42,030 nucleotides of DNA, taken from contig JAJDTY010000062.1 of the NCBI GenBank assembly GCA_022826945.1, forward strand, positions 1 through 42,030, read 5' to 3'. The notes under the pieces are model-generated. The model saw only the letters and a program-made list of their open reading frames with translations, was not told the DNA's origin and ran no database searches. Positions 1 to 7,565 of this stretch are shown here, one piece after another; position 1 is the first letter of the stretch, and every line of letters begins with the position of its first letter. Position numbers and translations under genes: made by a program. Source of the stretch: Candidatus Binatia bacterium. Its GTDB lineage: Bacteria > Desulfobacterota > Binatia > Bin18.

Positions 1-860
1 CCGAGATAGGCCTTCTGGGTTTTGGCCGATACCGCCCCGTGGGCTGTCCACCACTCGGCCTCATAGGGCTGAAGCTCCACCACCTGCAGTTCCGGATTGG
101 CCTGTTTGAGGTCAAGGGTGGCCACTCCGACGGTGGTATGCTGGGTAATCGTGTCCGTCATATACACGGCAAACGAGGCCAGGAAGTCGTTTTCCTGATA
201 AGGGTTCCATAAGGGTAGTCCCTCCAGCTTGCCGGCGCCGGTCACGTTCCAATCCGCCATGGGGATCACGTCCTCAACCTGACCCGTCTCCGGATTCAGC
301 ACCGAGATATCTCTGCCCACGCTAAAGGCGTACAGCTTTTTCCCGTCCTGGGAGGACGCCAGCGCCATCACCTGACGGGGGGCGGGGAACACGTTGGCGA
401 CCGTATTAGTGTCCAGATCGATGACTCGGATGCGGGTCTCCAGTATCTCGTATTTGCCCAGGTCTTTCTTCAACGGCATTTCATGGATGTAGAGGCGGTT
501 GCCCTGTGGGTTGACATCAATGGCCATGGTCCTGACCAGTTCGTTGTCGTTGGAGAGATTAAAGCGCAGGACCTCTTTTCCCTCGTCCAGGTCAACCAGG
601 GCCACGCTTTGACTGAGGTTGGTAACCGCATAGGCGAACTGGGGTCGAGCCGGATTTGGAGCCACGGTAAAAATAGGCCCCTTTCCCTCAAGCGGGATGG
701 TCTTCACGACCGTATCGGTTTCCGCATCAATCACATACACGGAGTTCGGATGGGCACCGGTCAGAATATACCACTTGGCCCACACCAGGCCGGGTAGACT
801 GCAAACGAGGATCAGCGCGCTCAGCGTTGACACTGTCCATAACAGACTCTTGCCCTTCAT
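1..860 (-). CDS. qhpB: QHNDH beta subunit, copy 1 (partial, runs off the window)
   Basis: This is the beta-propeller subunit of a quinohemoprotein amine dehydrogenase, a periplasmic enzyme that oxidises primary amines. The ATG at 860-858 opens a frame with no stop to the window edge (286 codons). The protein begins with a signal peptide (MKGKSLL, a hydrophobic core, then LVWA) followed by AKWYILTGAHPN. It continues with propeller-type repeats such as VYVIDAETDTVVK, ALVDLDEGK and RIRVIDLDTNT. It is clearly paralogous to the qhpB at 4599-5690 along its whole visible length (shared NDNELVRTMAIDVN, APRQVM, SSKDGKKLY-like blocks). Its start codon overlaps the stop of the upstream secreted-protein gene by four bases (ATGA), so the two are translationally coupled. 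The C-terminal blades lie outside the window. Confidence 0.88.
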   Translation of the reverse strand, partial: MKGKSLLWTVSTLSALILVCSLPGLVWAKWYILTGAHPNSVYVIDAETDTVVKTIPLEGKGPIFTVAPNPARPQFAYAVTNLSQSVALVDLDEGKEVLRFNLSNDNELVRTMAIDVNPQGNRLYIHEMPLKKDLGKYEILETRIRVIDLDTNTVANVFPAPRQVMALASSQDGKKLYAFSVGRDISVLNPETGQVEDVIPMADWNVTGAGKLEGLPLWNPYQENDFLASFAVYMTDTITQHTTVGVATLDLKQANPELQVVELQPYEAEWWTAHGAVSAKTQKAYL

Positions 861-1681
861 AAACGCCTCCTTGTTGGAAACATGATCTCGACCAGTGCCT
901 TTTTGGTATAGCCATCCGGCACCATAAACACCTCAGCCCGAATCGGCCGCTGCTCGGCCTGAACCACTTCCTTGACCACCTGGGTGACCAAGTTCACGGT
1001 CCTGACTGGGTAGCCTACATTGATCAGTTCAGTTAACTCGGCAAGCACGGCTCCTGGCGGCGTCGTTCGAGAAGTTTGCAGCTTGCCGATAAACGCGTTC
1101 AGCCGGGACATATCGAGGTCCGTACTCAGCTTGATCTTCTCCGCCAACCAGGTTTCTTCATACGCAATGCCGTTCCGCTGGATACGATATTTATGAGCCG
1201 CATACCCGGCAACCGACTCGGCCTCCGACATCGGGGTGATCGTAATCGTCAGCCTGGGGCTCAGGCTATCAAACGGACCGGCTCGTCTTGCCACGAATTG
1301 TTGCGAACCATGAGGGAGTTGGTTCATCAAGCGTTCTGCCTGCGCCCGCCGTTCCTGGGTGCGCGCTGCCATAACCGTGGCGTAGGCTTCGATTGGTCCC
1401 TGCCAGTACACCTGCCCCAGGTGGCTGATAATCGAGAGTTGCTGCGTGTTGAGGTCGATAATTTGCGTCCAGGCTCGAGTCTCGTAGGTCAGCCGGTTCT
1501 GGGCAACACGCGTGACGACCTGAGGGGTCCGCCAGGCAGAAGCGGAGGAGTTCGGTGGGATGGTTGTCGAGGCGATATACCAGCCCGCCTCAACGAGCGG
1601 GGGAAATCCGTACAGGAGCAGGAACAAGCCCGCAAAGAAAACGCCTCGGCTCCACGGACGCTGTCTTTGCCCAGGGTTCAT
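857..1681 (-). CDS. Secreted protein of unknown function inserted between qhpC1 and qhpB1 (DUF4412-like)
   Basis: A 274-residue exported protein. The start is the ATG at 1681, giving MNPGQRQRPWSRG followed by a hydrophobic stretch (VFFAGLFLLLYG) and a likely cleavage near LVEAG. The mature part resembles DUF4412-type periplasmic proteins: paired strands about tracking a substance (RLTYETRAWTQIIDLNTQQL) and a later AAHKYRIQRNG segment with a WLAEKI block. I see no metal or cofactor motif. It sits where the canonical qhp operon has nothing, between the gamma and beta genes, and ends in a four-base overlap with qhpB1. This placement suggests an accessory or assembly role for QHNDH set 1. The family assignment is a pattern impression, not a search result. 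Confidence 0.75.
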   Translation of the reverse strand: MNPGQRQRPWSRGVFFAGLFLLLYGFPPLVEAGWYIASTTIPPNSSASAWRTPQVVTRVAQNRLTYETRAWTQIIDLNTQQLSIISHLGQVYWQGPIEAYATVMAARTQERRAQAERLMNQLPHGSQQFVARRAGPFDSLSPRLTITITPMSEAESVAGYAAHKYRIQRNGIAYEETWLAEKIKLSTDLDMSRLNAFIGKLQTSRTTPPGAVLAELTELINVGYPVRTVNLVTQVVKEVVQAEQRPIRAEVFMVPDGYTKKALVEIMFPTRRRL

Positions 1682-1733
1682 ACTGGAAACCCCTCGTTGT
1701 TCACCGCACGGATTTCGAGACGGTATTCTGCAG

Positions 1734-2066
1734 CTATTTCTTCTCGGGGAAGACCAATTCCAAGCTGCGCCAGTCCTCGGCGTTGACCCCCGAACAGGCA
1801 CTGGCCCATTCAGGGTAGTTTTGCAGGCTGTCGGGCACCTGAGCCGGCCACCAGCACACATTGGCACAGCCGAGCAGGTCGGCCTCCATTGGCGCGCACA
1901 TGCCCGCGGTGCCGCCCCAGGGGTTCGCCTCCCAGCCGGGGTTAAAAATCGTGGTGCAGCCCATCGGCTGAGCCATGCCCAGCACATCTTCCGGCACCTG
2001 CTGCTTGGCCACGGGGGCGGTCTCGACTCTCTGCGCTTTATGGTTCGCGGCCTTGAGGTGTTTCAT
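1734..2066 (-). CDS. qhpC: QHNDH gamma subunit, copy 1 (CTQ-bearing catalytic peptide)
   Basis: This 110-residue protein is the small catalytic subunit that carries cysteine tryptophylquinone. A strong ribosome site (AAGGAGGG) precedes the ATG at 2066; an in-frame GTG one codon earlier is less likely. If the mature chain starts after Gly30, the crosslinking residues fall exactly on the Paracoccus numbering: Cys7-Glu16, Cys27-Asp33 and Cys41-Asp49 thioethers, and Cys37-Trp43 for CTQ. In precursor numbering these are C37/E46, C57/D63, C71/D79 and C67/W73. The 30-residue leader shares MKHLKAAN and an EDV(L/I)G end with copy 2 and is not a Sec signal, as expected for cytosolic crosslinking by QhpD before export. 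It lies between qhpA1 and the secreted unknown gene. Confidence 0.95.
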   Translation of the reverse strand: MKHLKAANHKAQRVETAPVAKQQVPEDVLGMAQPMGCTTIFNPGWEANPWGGTAGMCAPMEADLLGCANVCWWPAQVPDSLQNYPEWASACSGVNAEDWRSLELVFPEKK

Positions 2067-2156
2067 CACGCCCTCCTTGCGCTGACCGGGAATTCTCGCG
2101 TCTCCTCCCAGCCTCGTAGCATACCGTCCGCCACAACACCAGGGTTTGTTCGATTT

Positions 2157-3806
2157 CTATTCAATCGGTTGAAAATTATACTTTGCCGGCATGACCAGCA
2201 GATGGGCGCGCGCGCCCATAGGCCGACGGGCTCCATTTGGCTGATACCAGGCCTCCACCCAGACATCGCCGACATTGCCCTGTTGCAAGTGCCGTTTTGG
2301 ATTTGGACCGTCCTCGGCCGGCGTAAAAAGACCGTGGGCATCCATGGCACCGACAAAGCGCACATCGTCATCGTTGACGCGCTGCACATACTCGTTCAGT
2401 TTCCACGTCACCGGACCAACCCGCCCCAGCTTCATATCGTCGTCAGTTCCCTTGCGTCCGTCCGGACCGTTTGTATACCCGACCGCTTCAAACTGCTGAA
2501 AAATCTTTGGGGTGCGGATGCCACCGGGCCGAGAAAACGCCTGTTCTGGAGAGAGACGGATATAGTCAACCGTATTGTAGACAGCCAGCGACTGTTCCCC
2601 GTCAACTCCCCGAATCCGAGCCTGCCGAGCGCCCATTTTTGCCTTTTTCCCCACAACCACGTCGGCCATGACCGTATCAGCATCAACCCTCCGTAGGGAC
2701 TGCACCGTCACCCCCGTTCCCAGAGAGATCGAAGCCGCGGTCAGGGACTCGGGGAGATTCATGCCAAACAACCTGAGCGTGGAGCGCTCGCCTACTTTGA
2801 GCGCGGTCGGGCTGACGGCCAAAAATTTTGCCTGGCCAGTATTCCGGTATAACGTCTCTTCCATACCTAGATCGCCAACAAGCGTCAGCAACCGTCTGCC
2901 GCTTACGACCGTTCCCTCCTCATTGGCAAAAAAGATTTCTTTGTGGGTCTTACCGTCATCGACCTCGGCCACCCCCCGCCACTGGAAGCCGGTATACATC
3001 GTCACCGTGTTTTTCCCGGTCAGGCGCGACCCATCGGCAAAGTCGTAGGCGAGCTGGCCCTCATAGTTATCGTTTCCCGACGCGGTGAGCGTCATACGAC
3101 CGGTGTAGGCCCCACCCTTTCCAGGGTCGTGACCGACCACATTCCAGACCCCGGCGTAGTCCGGTTTGGGTTTGGCCTGCCACTGCTTCCAGGCGACTGA
3201 GTTAAACGGGTAGGTCTGTGTCAGATAGGGGACGGTCTCTTTCCGCACCAGCGTGTACCAGAAGTCGCCCAACAGCCCTGTTGAGGCGACCTGGTTTTCA
3301 ATATTCGGCAGCAAAGCCGCTGTCAGGTCCGGCAGCCGCCCCCACGATTCGGGCGTACGGCGCTGCAGGGCGATCCGGGCATAGGAGTGACAGGCCACGC
3401 AGGTGCCCTTCACTTCCTTCGGAACATGTTTTTCTATCGTATTGTTCCGTTTCTCTAAGGCATATCGAAAGGGTTTAACCTCTGACGGTGCCAGGCCATA
3501 CTGATCGCTCAGGTATTTAATCAGGATGCGGGCCTCACCCGCTTCCAGATTCGCTCCATGGGTGCGCAACATGCGATAGATGGTCATCTCCCAGGCTTCG
3601 GGAGGCTTGCGCTGGTGTTCGATCGCGTCAAGCTTGCCCCCCTCTTCATGGGGAGGATGACAACCCGAGCAACGCGTCTCCAGCAAGGCCGGCCCGGTCA
3701 TTTCCTGGCTCCACGCGGGTTGTCCTGCAAAACAGAGCGTGAAGCCCAAGAGGAGGCTCAAGAGGTATCTGCTTAGCCGACCGCTTCTCCCCCATATAGC
3801 GTTCAT
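2157..3806 (-). CDS. qhpA: QHNDH alpha subunit, copy 1 (diheme cytochrome c)
   Basis: The 549-residue alpha subunit passes electrons from the CTQ cofactor to external acceptors in the periplasm. The start is taken as the ATG at 3806, seven bases after a GGAGGG site; upstream in-frame ATGs at 3812 and 3821 overlap that site. Residues 1-34 form a signal peptide (RYLLSLLLGFTLCF, cleavage near AWSQ). Two haem c motifs are visible, CSGCH at 46-50 and CVACH at 136-140, the spacing expected of the alpha-chain diheme domain. The remaining residues correspond to the beta-barrel/Ig-like domains, ending RRPMGARAHLLVMPAKYNF, a tail almost identical to copy 2. It is the first gene of set 1, behind a good sigma70-type promoter. 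Confidence 0.95.
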   Translation of the reverse strand: MNAIWGRSGRLSRYLLSLLLGFTLCFAGQPAWSQEMTGPALLETRCSGCHPPHEEGGKLDAIEHQRKPPEAWEMTIYRMLRTHGANLEAGEARILIKYLSDQYGLAPSEVKPFRYALEKRNNTIEKHVPKEVKGTCVACHSYARIALQRRTPESWGRLPDLTAALLPNIENQVASTGLLGDFWYTLVRKETVPYLTQTYPFNSVAWKQWQAKPKPDYAGVWNVVGHDPGKGGAYTGRMTLTASGNDNYEGQLAYDFADGSRLTGKNTVTMYTGFQWRGVAEVDDGKTHKEIFFANEEGTVVSGRRLLTLVGDLGMEETLYRNTGQAKFLAVSPTALKVGERSTLRLFGMNLPESLTAASISLGTGVTVQSLRRVDADTVMADVVVGKKAKMGARQARIRGVDGEQSLAVYNTVDYIRLSPEQAFSRPGGIRTPKIFQQFEAVGYTNGPDGRKGTDDDMKLGRVGPVTWKLNEYVQRVNDDDVRFVGAMDAHGLFTPAEDGPNPKRHLQQGNVGDVWVEAWYQPNGARRPMGARAHLLVMPAKYNFQPIE

Positions 3807-3877
3807 GATCATGCCCTCCATTACAGCCCTGCAATCACTCTTCGCTCACCCCCACCAGTGCTCAACACCTACTACTG

Positions 3878-3907
3878 CCTATAGTCCACTCCAAAAAGCG
3901 CTGTCAA
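3878..3907 (-). promoter_or_regulatory. Sigma70-like promoter of QHNDH set 1
   Basis: On the minus strand TTGACA (3907-3902) and TATAGG (3883-3878) are separated by 18 bases. The site lies about 70 bases upstream of the qhpA1 start and would drive qhpA1, qhpC1, the secreted gene and qhpB1. A weak T-rich hairpin beyond the nitroreductase gene (about 3921-3950) may end the preceding operon. Confidence 0.6.
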
Positions 3908-3957
3908 CAGACAAGCCTCCTTGGTAACAAAAAATGAGAGGGATACGATTCCCGCGC

Positions 3958-4590
3958 CTACCACGTGTTCTCGTGGATTAGGCTCTCAAGCGGGATTTTC
4001 TTGTTCGTCGGTTTGCGCGGCTTTTCCGCAGGGTAACCGAGGGTGATGAGTCCGACCGGACGGACATGGGGGGGCAGTTGCAATATCTTGGCGACTTCTT
4101 CCGGATTGTACGCGCCAACAAAGCAGGCCCCGAGCCCTCGCTCGGTTGCGCCTAGTAAAATGAGCAATGAGGCAAACGCGGTATCCACCAAACTATAAAA
4201 AGCGCCGCGCGTGCCGTATTTCTCGCCCATGCGTTGGATATCGGCACAGGTGGCAATGATAAGCGGTGCAGTGGCGACCGAGTTCTGATTCATCGCCGCC
4301 TTGGCGAGTTGGGCGCGGACCTCGGGGTCACGCACCAGAACAAACTCCCACGGCTGGAGATTACCCGCACTGGGCGCGCGCACGGCGTAGCGCAACAGCG
4401 TTCTGATCTCTTCTTCAAGGACCGGCTTGTCCTCATACTTACGGATCATGCGCCGACGTTTCACAACCGAAGCGAAGCTGGCGGTATCACCGCTTTCAAC
4501 CGCATGCGCCAGACTGTACGCTTGGCCGAGAAGGGCGGCAGTGCCGATCCCCTGGAGAACATTTCGGCGGGTAAGTATTGTCCGAGACAT
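3958..4590 (-). CDS. Tat-exported nitroreductase-family flavoprotein
   Basis: A 210-residue FMN-dependent nitroreductase-family protein. The N-terminus carries a twin-arginine signal (TRRNVLQGIGTAALL, then AHA), so it should act in the periplasm. The FMN-binding hallmarks follow: RRRMIRKYEDKPV, RAPSAGNLQPWEFVLV and GLGACFVGAYNPEEVA. The start ATG lies eight bases after the qhpB2 stop with no strong ribosome site, which points to translational coupling within the set 2 operon. Nitroreductases are not part of the described QHNDH machinery, so this is a lineage-specific addition. It could reduce or oxidise a QHNDH product, or handle quinone redox state, but no function can be read from sequence alone. 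Confidence 0.85.
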   Translation of the reverse strand: MSRTILTRRNVLQGIGTAALLGQAYSLAHAVESGDTASFASVVKRRRMIRKYEDKPVLEEEIRTLLRYAVRAPSAGNLQPWEFVLVRDPEVRAQLAKAAMNQNSVATAPLIIATCADIQRMGEKYGTRGAFYSLVDTAFASLLILLGATERGLGACFVGAYNPEEVAKILQLPPHVRPVGLITLGYPAEKPRKPTNKKIPLESLIHENTW

Positions 4591-4598
4591 GCCGGGCG

Positions 4599-5690
4599 CT
4601 AACGATTCACAAACCGTAAGACGCTGACCCCTCCGGTCTGCGAATGACCCAGGGGAACCTTGGTGATCAGATCGAGAGACTCGGCGTCGTAGACCGCGAC
4701 ATCGTGCCAGTTGCTGCCGCAGTAGACCTTCTTGCCTTCAGGGTGAACCAGCGGCGCAAAATAGGTGTTGGAAAGTGACACCTTTTTCTCAATGTGGCGA
4801 GTTTTCGGATCAACCTTCCACAAACTATTGTACGCGAAATATGCCTTATTCGTCTGCGGCGACAGCGCACCTGTGAGTACGTAATCGCCTTCAACAAAAG
4901 GCTGCAATTCAACGATTTTCAGCTCTGGGTCTTCCTGGGTGAGGTCGAGCGAACCAATACCGAGCGTCACCTGGTTGGTGATGGAATCGGTGGTGAAGGT
5001 CCCGAAAGAGACGAGGTGGCCGCTTTCCTGATAGGTTCCGCCGAGCGGCAGGCCATCGGTTCTCGCAATGCCGCTGATATTGCGGTTTGCCAGCGGAATG
5101 ACATCGAGCAGGCTGCCGTCCTCCGTGCTATGGACAAAAATGTCTTGACCCACGCTGAACAGATAGAGGCGTTTGCCGTCTTTTGAAGAGGCCAGCCCCA
5201 TCACCTGGCGGGGAGCAGTGAATGTGAGCAGCGTCTCGTTGGTCTCCAAGTCAATGACCCGTATCCGGTTGTCCCGGGCCGTGTAGCGACCCATGTCTTG
5301 CTGAATCGGCATTTCGTGCACGAACAGCCGGGTGCCCTGCGTATTCACGTCGATCGCCATGGTGCGTACGAGTTCGTTGTCGCTCGACAAGTCAAAGCTT
5401 CTGACCTGCTTGCCCTCATCCAGATCGACCATGGCAACGCTTTTGGCCAAGTTGTTTACGACATAGGCGAACTGCGGCTGGGCCGGGTTCGGCGCGATAT
5501 AGAGTGCCGGCCCACGGCCCTCAAGGGCAATGTCTTTGACCACCGTGTCGGTTTCGGTATCAACGACGACTAGGTTATTGGGATGCGTACTGGCCAGGAG
5601 ATACCACTTGGCCCAGGTCGTCTGAGGCAGGGCCAGCAGCCCGAACACAAAGAGCGCCGCCCCCAGCAGCGGCCTGTTTTTCACGCGCAC
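4599..5690 (-). CDS. qhpB: QHNDH beta subunit, copy 2
   Basis: Complete beta-propeller subunit of the second QHNDH set. I choose a GTG start at 5690, six bases after an AAGGAG site and 25 bases after the qhpC2 stop. The next GTG (5684) would align with the Met of copy 1, and the ATG at 5747 overlaps qhpC2 by 32 bases and adds a charged extension. A signal peptide (LLGAALFVFGLLALP, cleavage near TTWA) precedes KWYLLASTHPN. Repeated VVDTETD, MVDLDEGK and RVIDLETNE strands are typical of methylamine-dehydrogenase-heavy-chain-like propellers. The protein has no cofactor of its own and forms the active-site cavity with gamma. Confidence 0.93.
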   Translation of the reverse strand: MRVKNRPLLGAALFVFGLLALPQTTWAKWYLLASTHPNNLVVVDTETDTVVKDIALEGRGPALYIAPNPAQPQFAYVVNNLAKSVAMVDLDEGKQVRSFDLSSDNELVRTMAIDVNTQGTRLFVHEMPIQQDMGRYTARDNRIRVIDLETNETLLTFTAPRQVMGLASSKDGKRLYLFSVGQDIFVHSTEDGSLLDVIPLANRNISGIARTDGLPLGGTYQESGHLVSFGTFTTDSITNQVTLGIGSLDLTQEDPELKIVELQPFVEGDYVLTGALSPQTNKAYFAYNSLWKVDPKTRHIEKKVSLSNTYFAPLVHPEGKKVYCGSNWHDVAVYDAESLDLITKVPLGHSQTGGVSVLRFVNR

Positions 5691-5715
5691 CACCCGCTCC
5701 TTCAGCCTGCCGCGT

Positions 5716-6057
5716 TTATCCGGACGTGTCGGTCTTGGGGAAGACAACGTCGAGATTGCGCCAGTCTTCCTGATTCATGCCCGAGCAGCCTTTCGCCCAC
5801 TCAGGAGCGTTCTGGAGGCTGTCCGGTACCTGAGCCGGCCACCAGCACAGATTCGCACAGCTCAACAGGTCGGCCTCCATGGGGGCGCACATGCTGCTGG
5901 CCCCACCCCACGGGTTGGCCTCCCAGCCCGGATTGAAGATCGTCGTACAGCCGATGGGTTGGGCCATCCCGATGACGTCTTCCTCGATGGAAGTCGCTTG
6001 GGCCACACTGGCGGTGACGGCCCGGGCCTTGGAGTTTGCTGCCTTGAGGTGTTTCAT
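5716..6057 (-). CDS. qhpC: QHNDH gamma subunit, copy 2 (CTQ-bearing)
   Basis: The 113-residue second catalytic subunit. Every crosslinking residue matches copy 1 at identical positions: C37/E46, C57/D63, C71/D79 thioethers and the C67/W73 CTQ pair. The 30-residue leader keeps MKHLKAAN at its start and EEDVIG at the expected cleavage site but diverges in the middle. An AAGGGAG ribosome site precedes the ATG. It lies 13 bases after qhpD and before qhpB2, the canonical D-C-B order. The mature regions of the two copies differ at few positions, mostly near the C-terminus, so both are plausibly substrates of the single QhpD. Confidence 0.95.
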   Translation of the reverse strand: MKHLKAANSKARAVTASVAQATSIEEDVIGMAQPIGCTTIFNPGWEANPWGGASSMCAPMEADLLSCANLCWWPAQVPDSLQNAPEWAKGCSGMNQEDWRNLDVVFPKTDTSG

Positions 6058-6070
6058 CCCACACTCTCCC

Positions 6071-7534
6071 TTAGGTCAATTCTTTTGGGGCGTCTCCACG
6101 CCCGCGTAACACATATTGCTCGACAAACCCAGGGGTTTGCTCTTGCAACTGCATATACACGCCAATGCCGTATTCCGTCCATTCCCGCAGGAAATCGCAG
6201 TAGTGCAGATTCGGCAGCGTCGTGTCTCCAAACTCGGTCATAGCTTCGTGATAGCACCCGCCGCCACACAGGCCCCGAATCCAGCAGGTCTGACACACTG
6301 GCTTATTGCCCACATGAGCACCGTTGATAAAGGTGTTCAGCCGGTCATATTGAATGCCATCTTTGACATTACCGTATTTTTGCTCTTCTGTGCCCGGAAA
6401 ACGATGACATAAATACACATCACCATTGCCGTCCACGTCCAACAGACCCAGACCGGCCCCACACGGAAAGAGCTTGTTGGTGCCCAGGTGAATGTCCGTC
6501 AGCAAGGTACTCAAATTTGAAAACCCGGTGTACTGCTGGTTGAGTGCCCGCTCGATATACACCGCCCCAAGCTCGCGAAACTGCCGCAGCAATTCACGCA
6601 AATCGGCTGGCTCCAAACCATAGTCGGTCTCGGCCTGGGCGGTGACCGGCGAAAAGCCAACCTCAAAAAAACCGAGCTGCGTCAGATGCTCGTAGGTGCG
6701 CACGATATCGATGGCGTCTTTTGTGACCGTGACCCGGGCGACCACCGGCCTGACCGTATAGCGCTCCAGCAGGCGTTCCAGGCGGGGCCGTAAGAGATCG
6801 TAGGATCCTTTCTGTTCGCCCCGGCTGGTGAGAAAAACGCGCCGCTTGTCGTGAAGGTCTTTGGGGCCATCAATGCTGATGGTCACGCCAAAGCGATGGG
6901 CCTGGAAAAAGTCGATCACCTCGTCGGTCAACAGCGTCCCGTTGGTCGTGAGTGAAAAATCGACGACCTTGTCTTCGGCCTGGGCCTTTTCTTCCGCATA
7001 GGCGACGACCCGACGCATGAGCTTGAAGTTCAGCAGCGCCTCGCCGCCAAAGAAAATCAGATTGACCTCTTTGCTGGCACCGGACTTCTTGAACAGAAAA
7101 TCGACGCTGTCGCGCGCGGTCTCCCAGTCCATCTGGACCGGCGACGGGCCGTATTTTGCACCCTCGGGTTCGTAGCAGTAGGTGCAGTGGAGGTTACACT
7201 TATTGGCCACGTTGACAACGAGCGAACTCACCGGAAAATGCTCGACGTCGAGCACCGGTAGGGGAGCAGGGGTAGCGGTACGCTCCTGAGTTTGCAGAAT
7301 CTCTAAGGTGATAAATTCCTGGATCGTCTCGGTTATTTCAGCCAGCGGGAAGTGCTCGACCAGACTGGCGGTCAGCTCTTCCTGGGTCGCGTGCGGATGC
7401 GCCCGTATATAATCGAGGACGGCCTGGGAGACCGGGTCCATGACAAACATGGACATGCTTTTGGCCGCGACCAAAATGTTCTGGCTGCCCTGCATTATGG
7501 CGTGGGCGTTTTCCGCACGGAAGTGCAATTCCAT
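6071..7534 (-). CDS. qhpD: QhpD, radical SAM/SPASM enzyme forming thioether bridges in QhpC
   Basis: A 487-residue radical SAM protein that, in the known system, installs three Cys-to-Asp/Glu thioether crosslinks in the gamma subunit in the cytosol. The N-terminal ~85 residues resemble a PqqD-like leader-recognition domain (DPVSQAVLDYIRAH and following helices). The SAM cluster motif CNLHCTYC uses C113, C117 and C120, and GGE is at 163-165. The C-terminal SPASM region supplies C358, C376, C414, C417, C423, C427 and C446 for auxiliary Fe-S clusters. It sits between qhpA2 and qhpC2. It is the only such enzyme in the window, so it must serve both gamma subunits unless another copy lies elsewhere. 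Confidence 0.95.
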   Translation of the reverse strand: MELHFRAENAHAIMQGSQNILVAAKSMSMFVMDPVSQAVLDYIRAHPHATQEELTASLVEHFPLAEITETIQEFITLEILQTQERTATPAPLPVLDVEHFPVSSLVVNVANKCNLHCTYCYEPEGAKYGPSPVQMDWETARDSVDFLFKKSGASKEVNLIFFGGEALLNFKLMRRVVAYAEEKAQAEDKVVDFSLTTNGTLLTDEVIDFFQAHRFGVTISIDGPKDLHDKRRVFLTSRGEQKGSYDLLRPRLERLLERYTVRPVVARVTVTKDAIDIVRTYEHLTQLGFFEVGFSPVTAQAETDYGLEPADLRELLRQFRELGAVYIERALNQQYTGFSNLSTLLTDIHLGTNKLFPCGAGLGLLDVDGNGDVYLCHRFPGTEEQKYGNVKDGIQYDRLNTFINGAHVGNKPVCQTCWIRGLCGGGCYHEAMTEFGDTTLPNLHYCDFLREWTEYGIGVYMQLQEQTPGFVEQYVLRGRGDAPKELT

Positions 7535-7565
7535 ATCGCTATGCCCTCACACGGCCTGTAGCACG

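Noticed and set aside
1560..2696. Long plus-strand frame across the set 1 genes
   Set aside because: It is antisense to four well-supported minus-strand genes, has no protein-family features and is a codon-bias shadow.
5691..5747. ATG start of qhpB2 at 5747
   Set aside because: It overlaps qhpC2 by 32 bases and adds an Arg-rich extension before the signal peptide; a GTG with a good ribosome site and alignment to copy 1 fits better.
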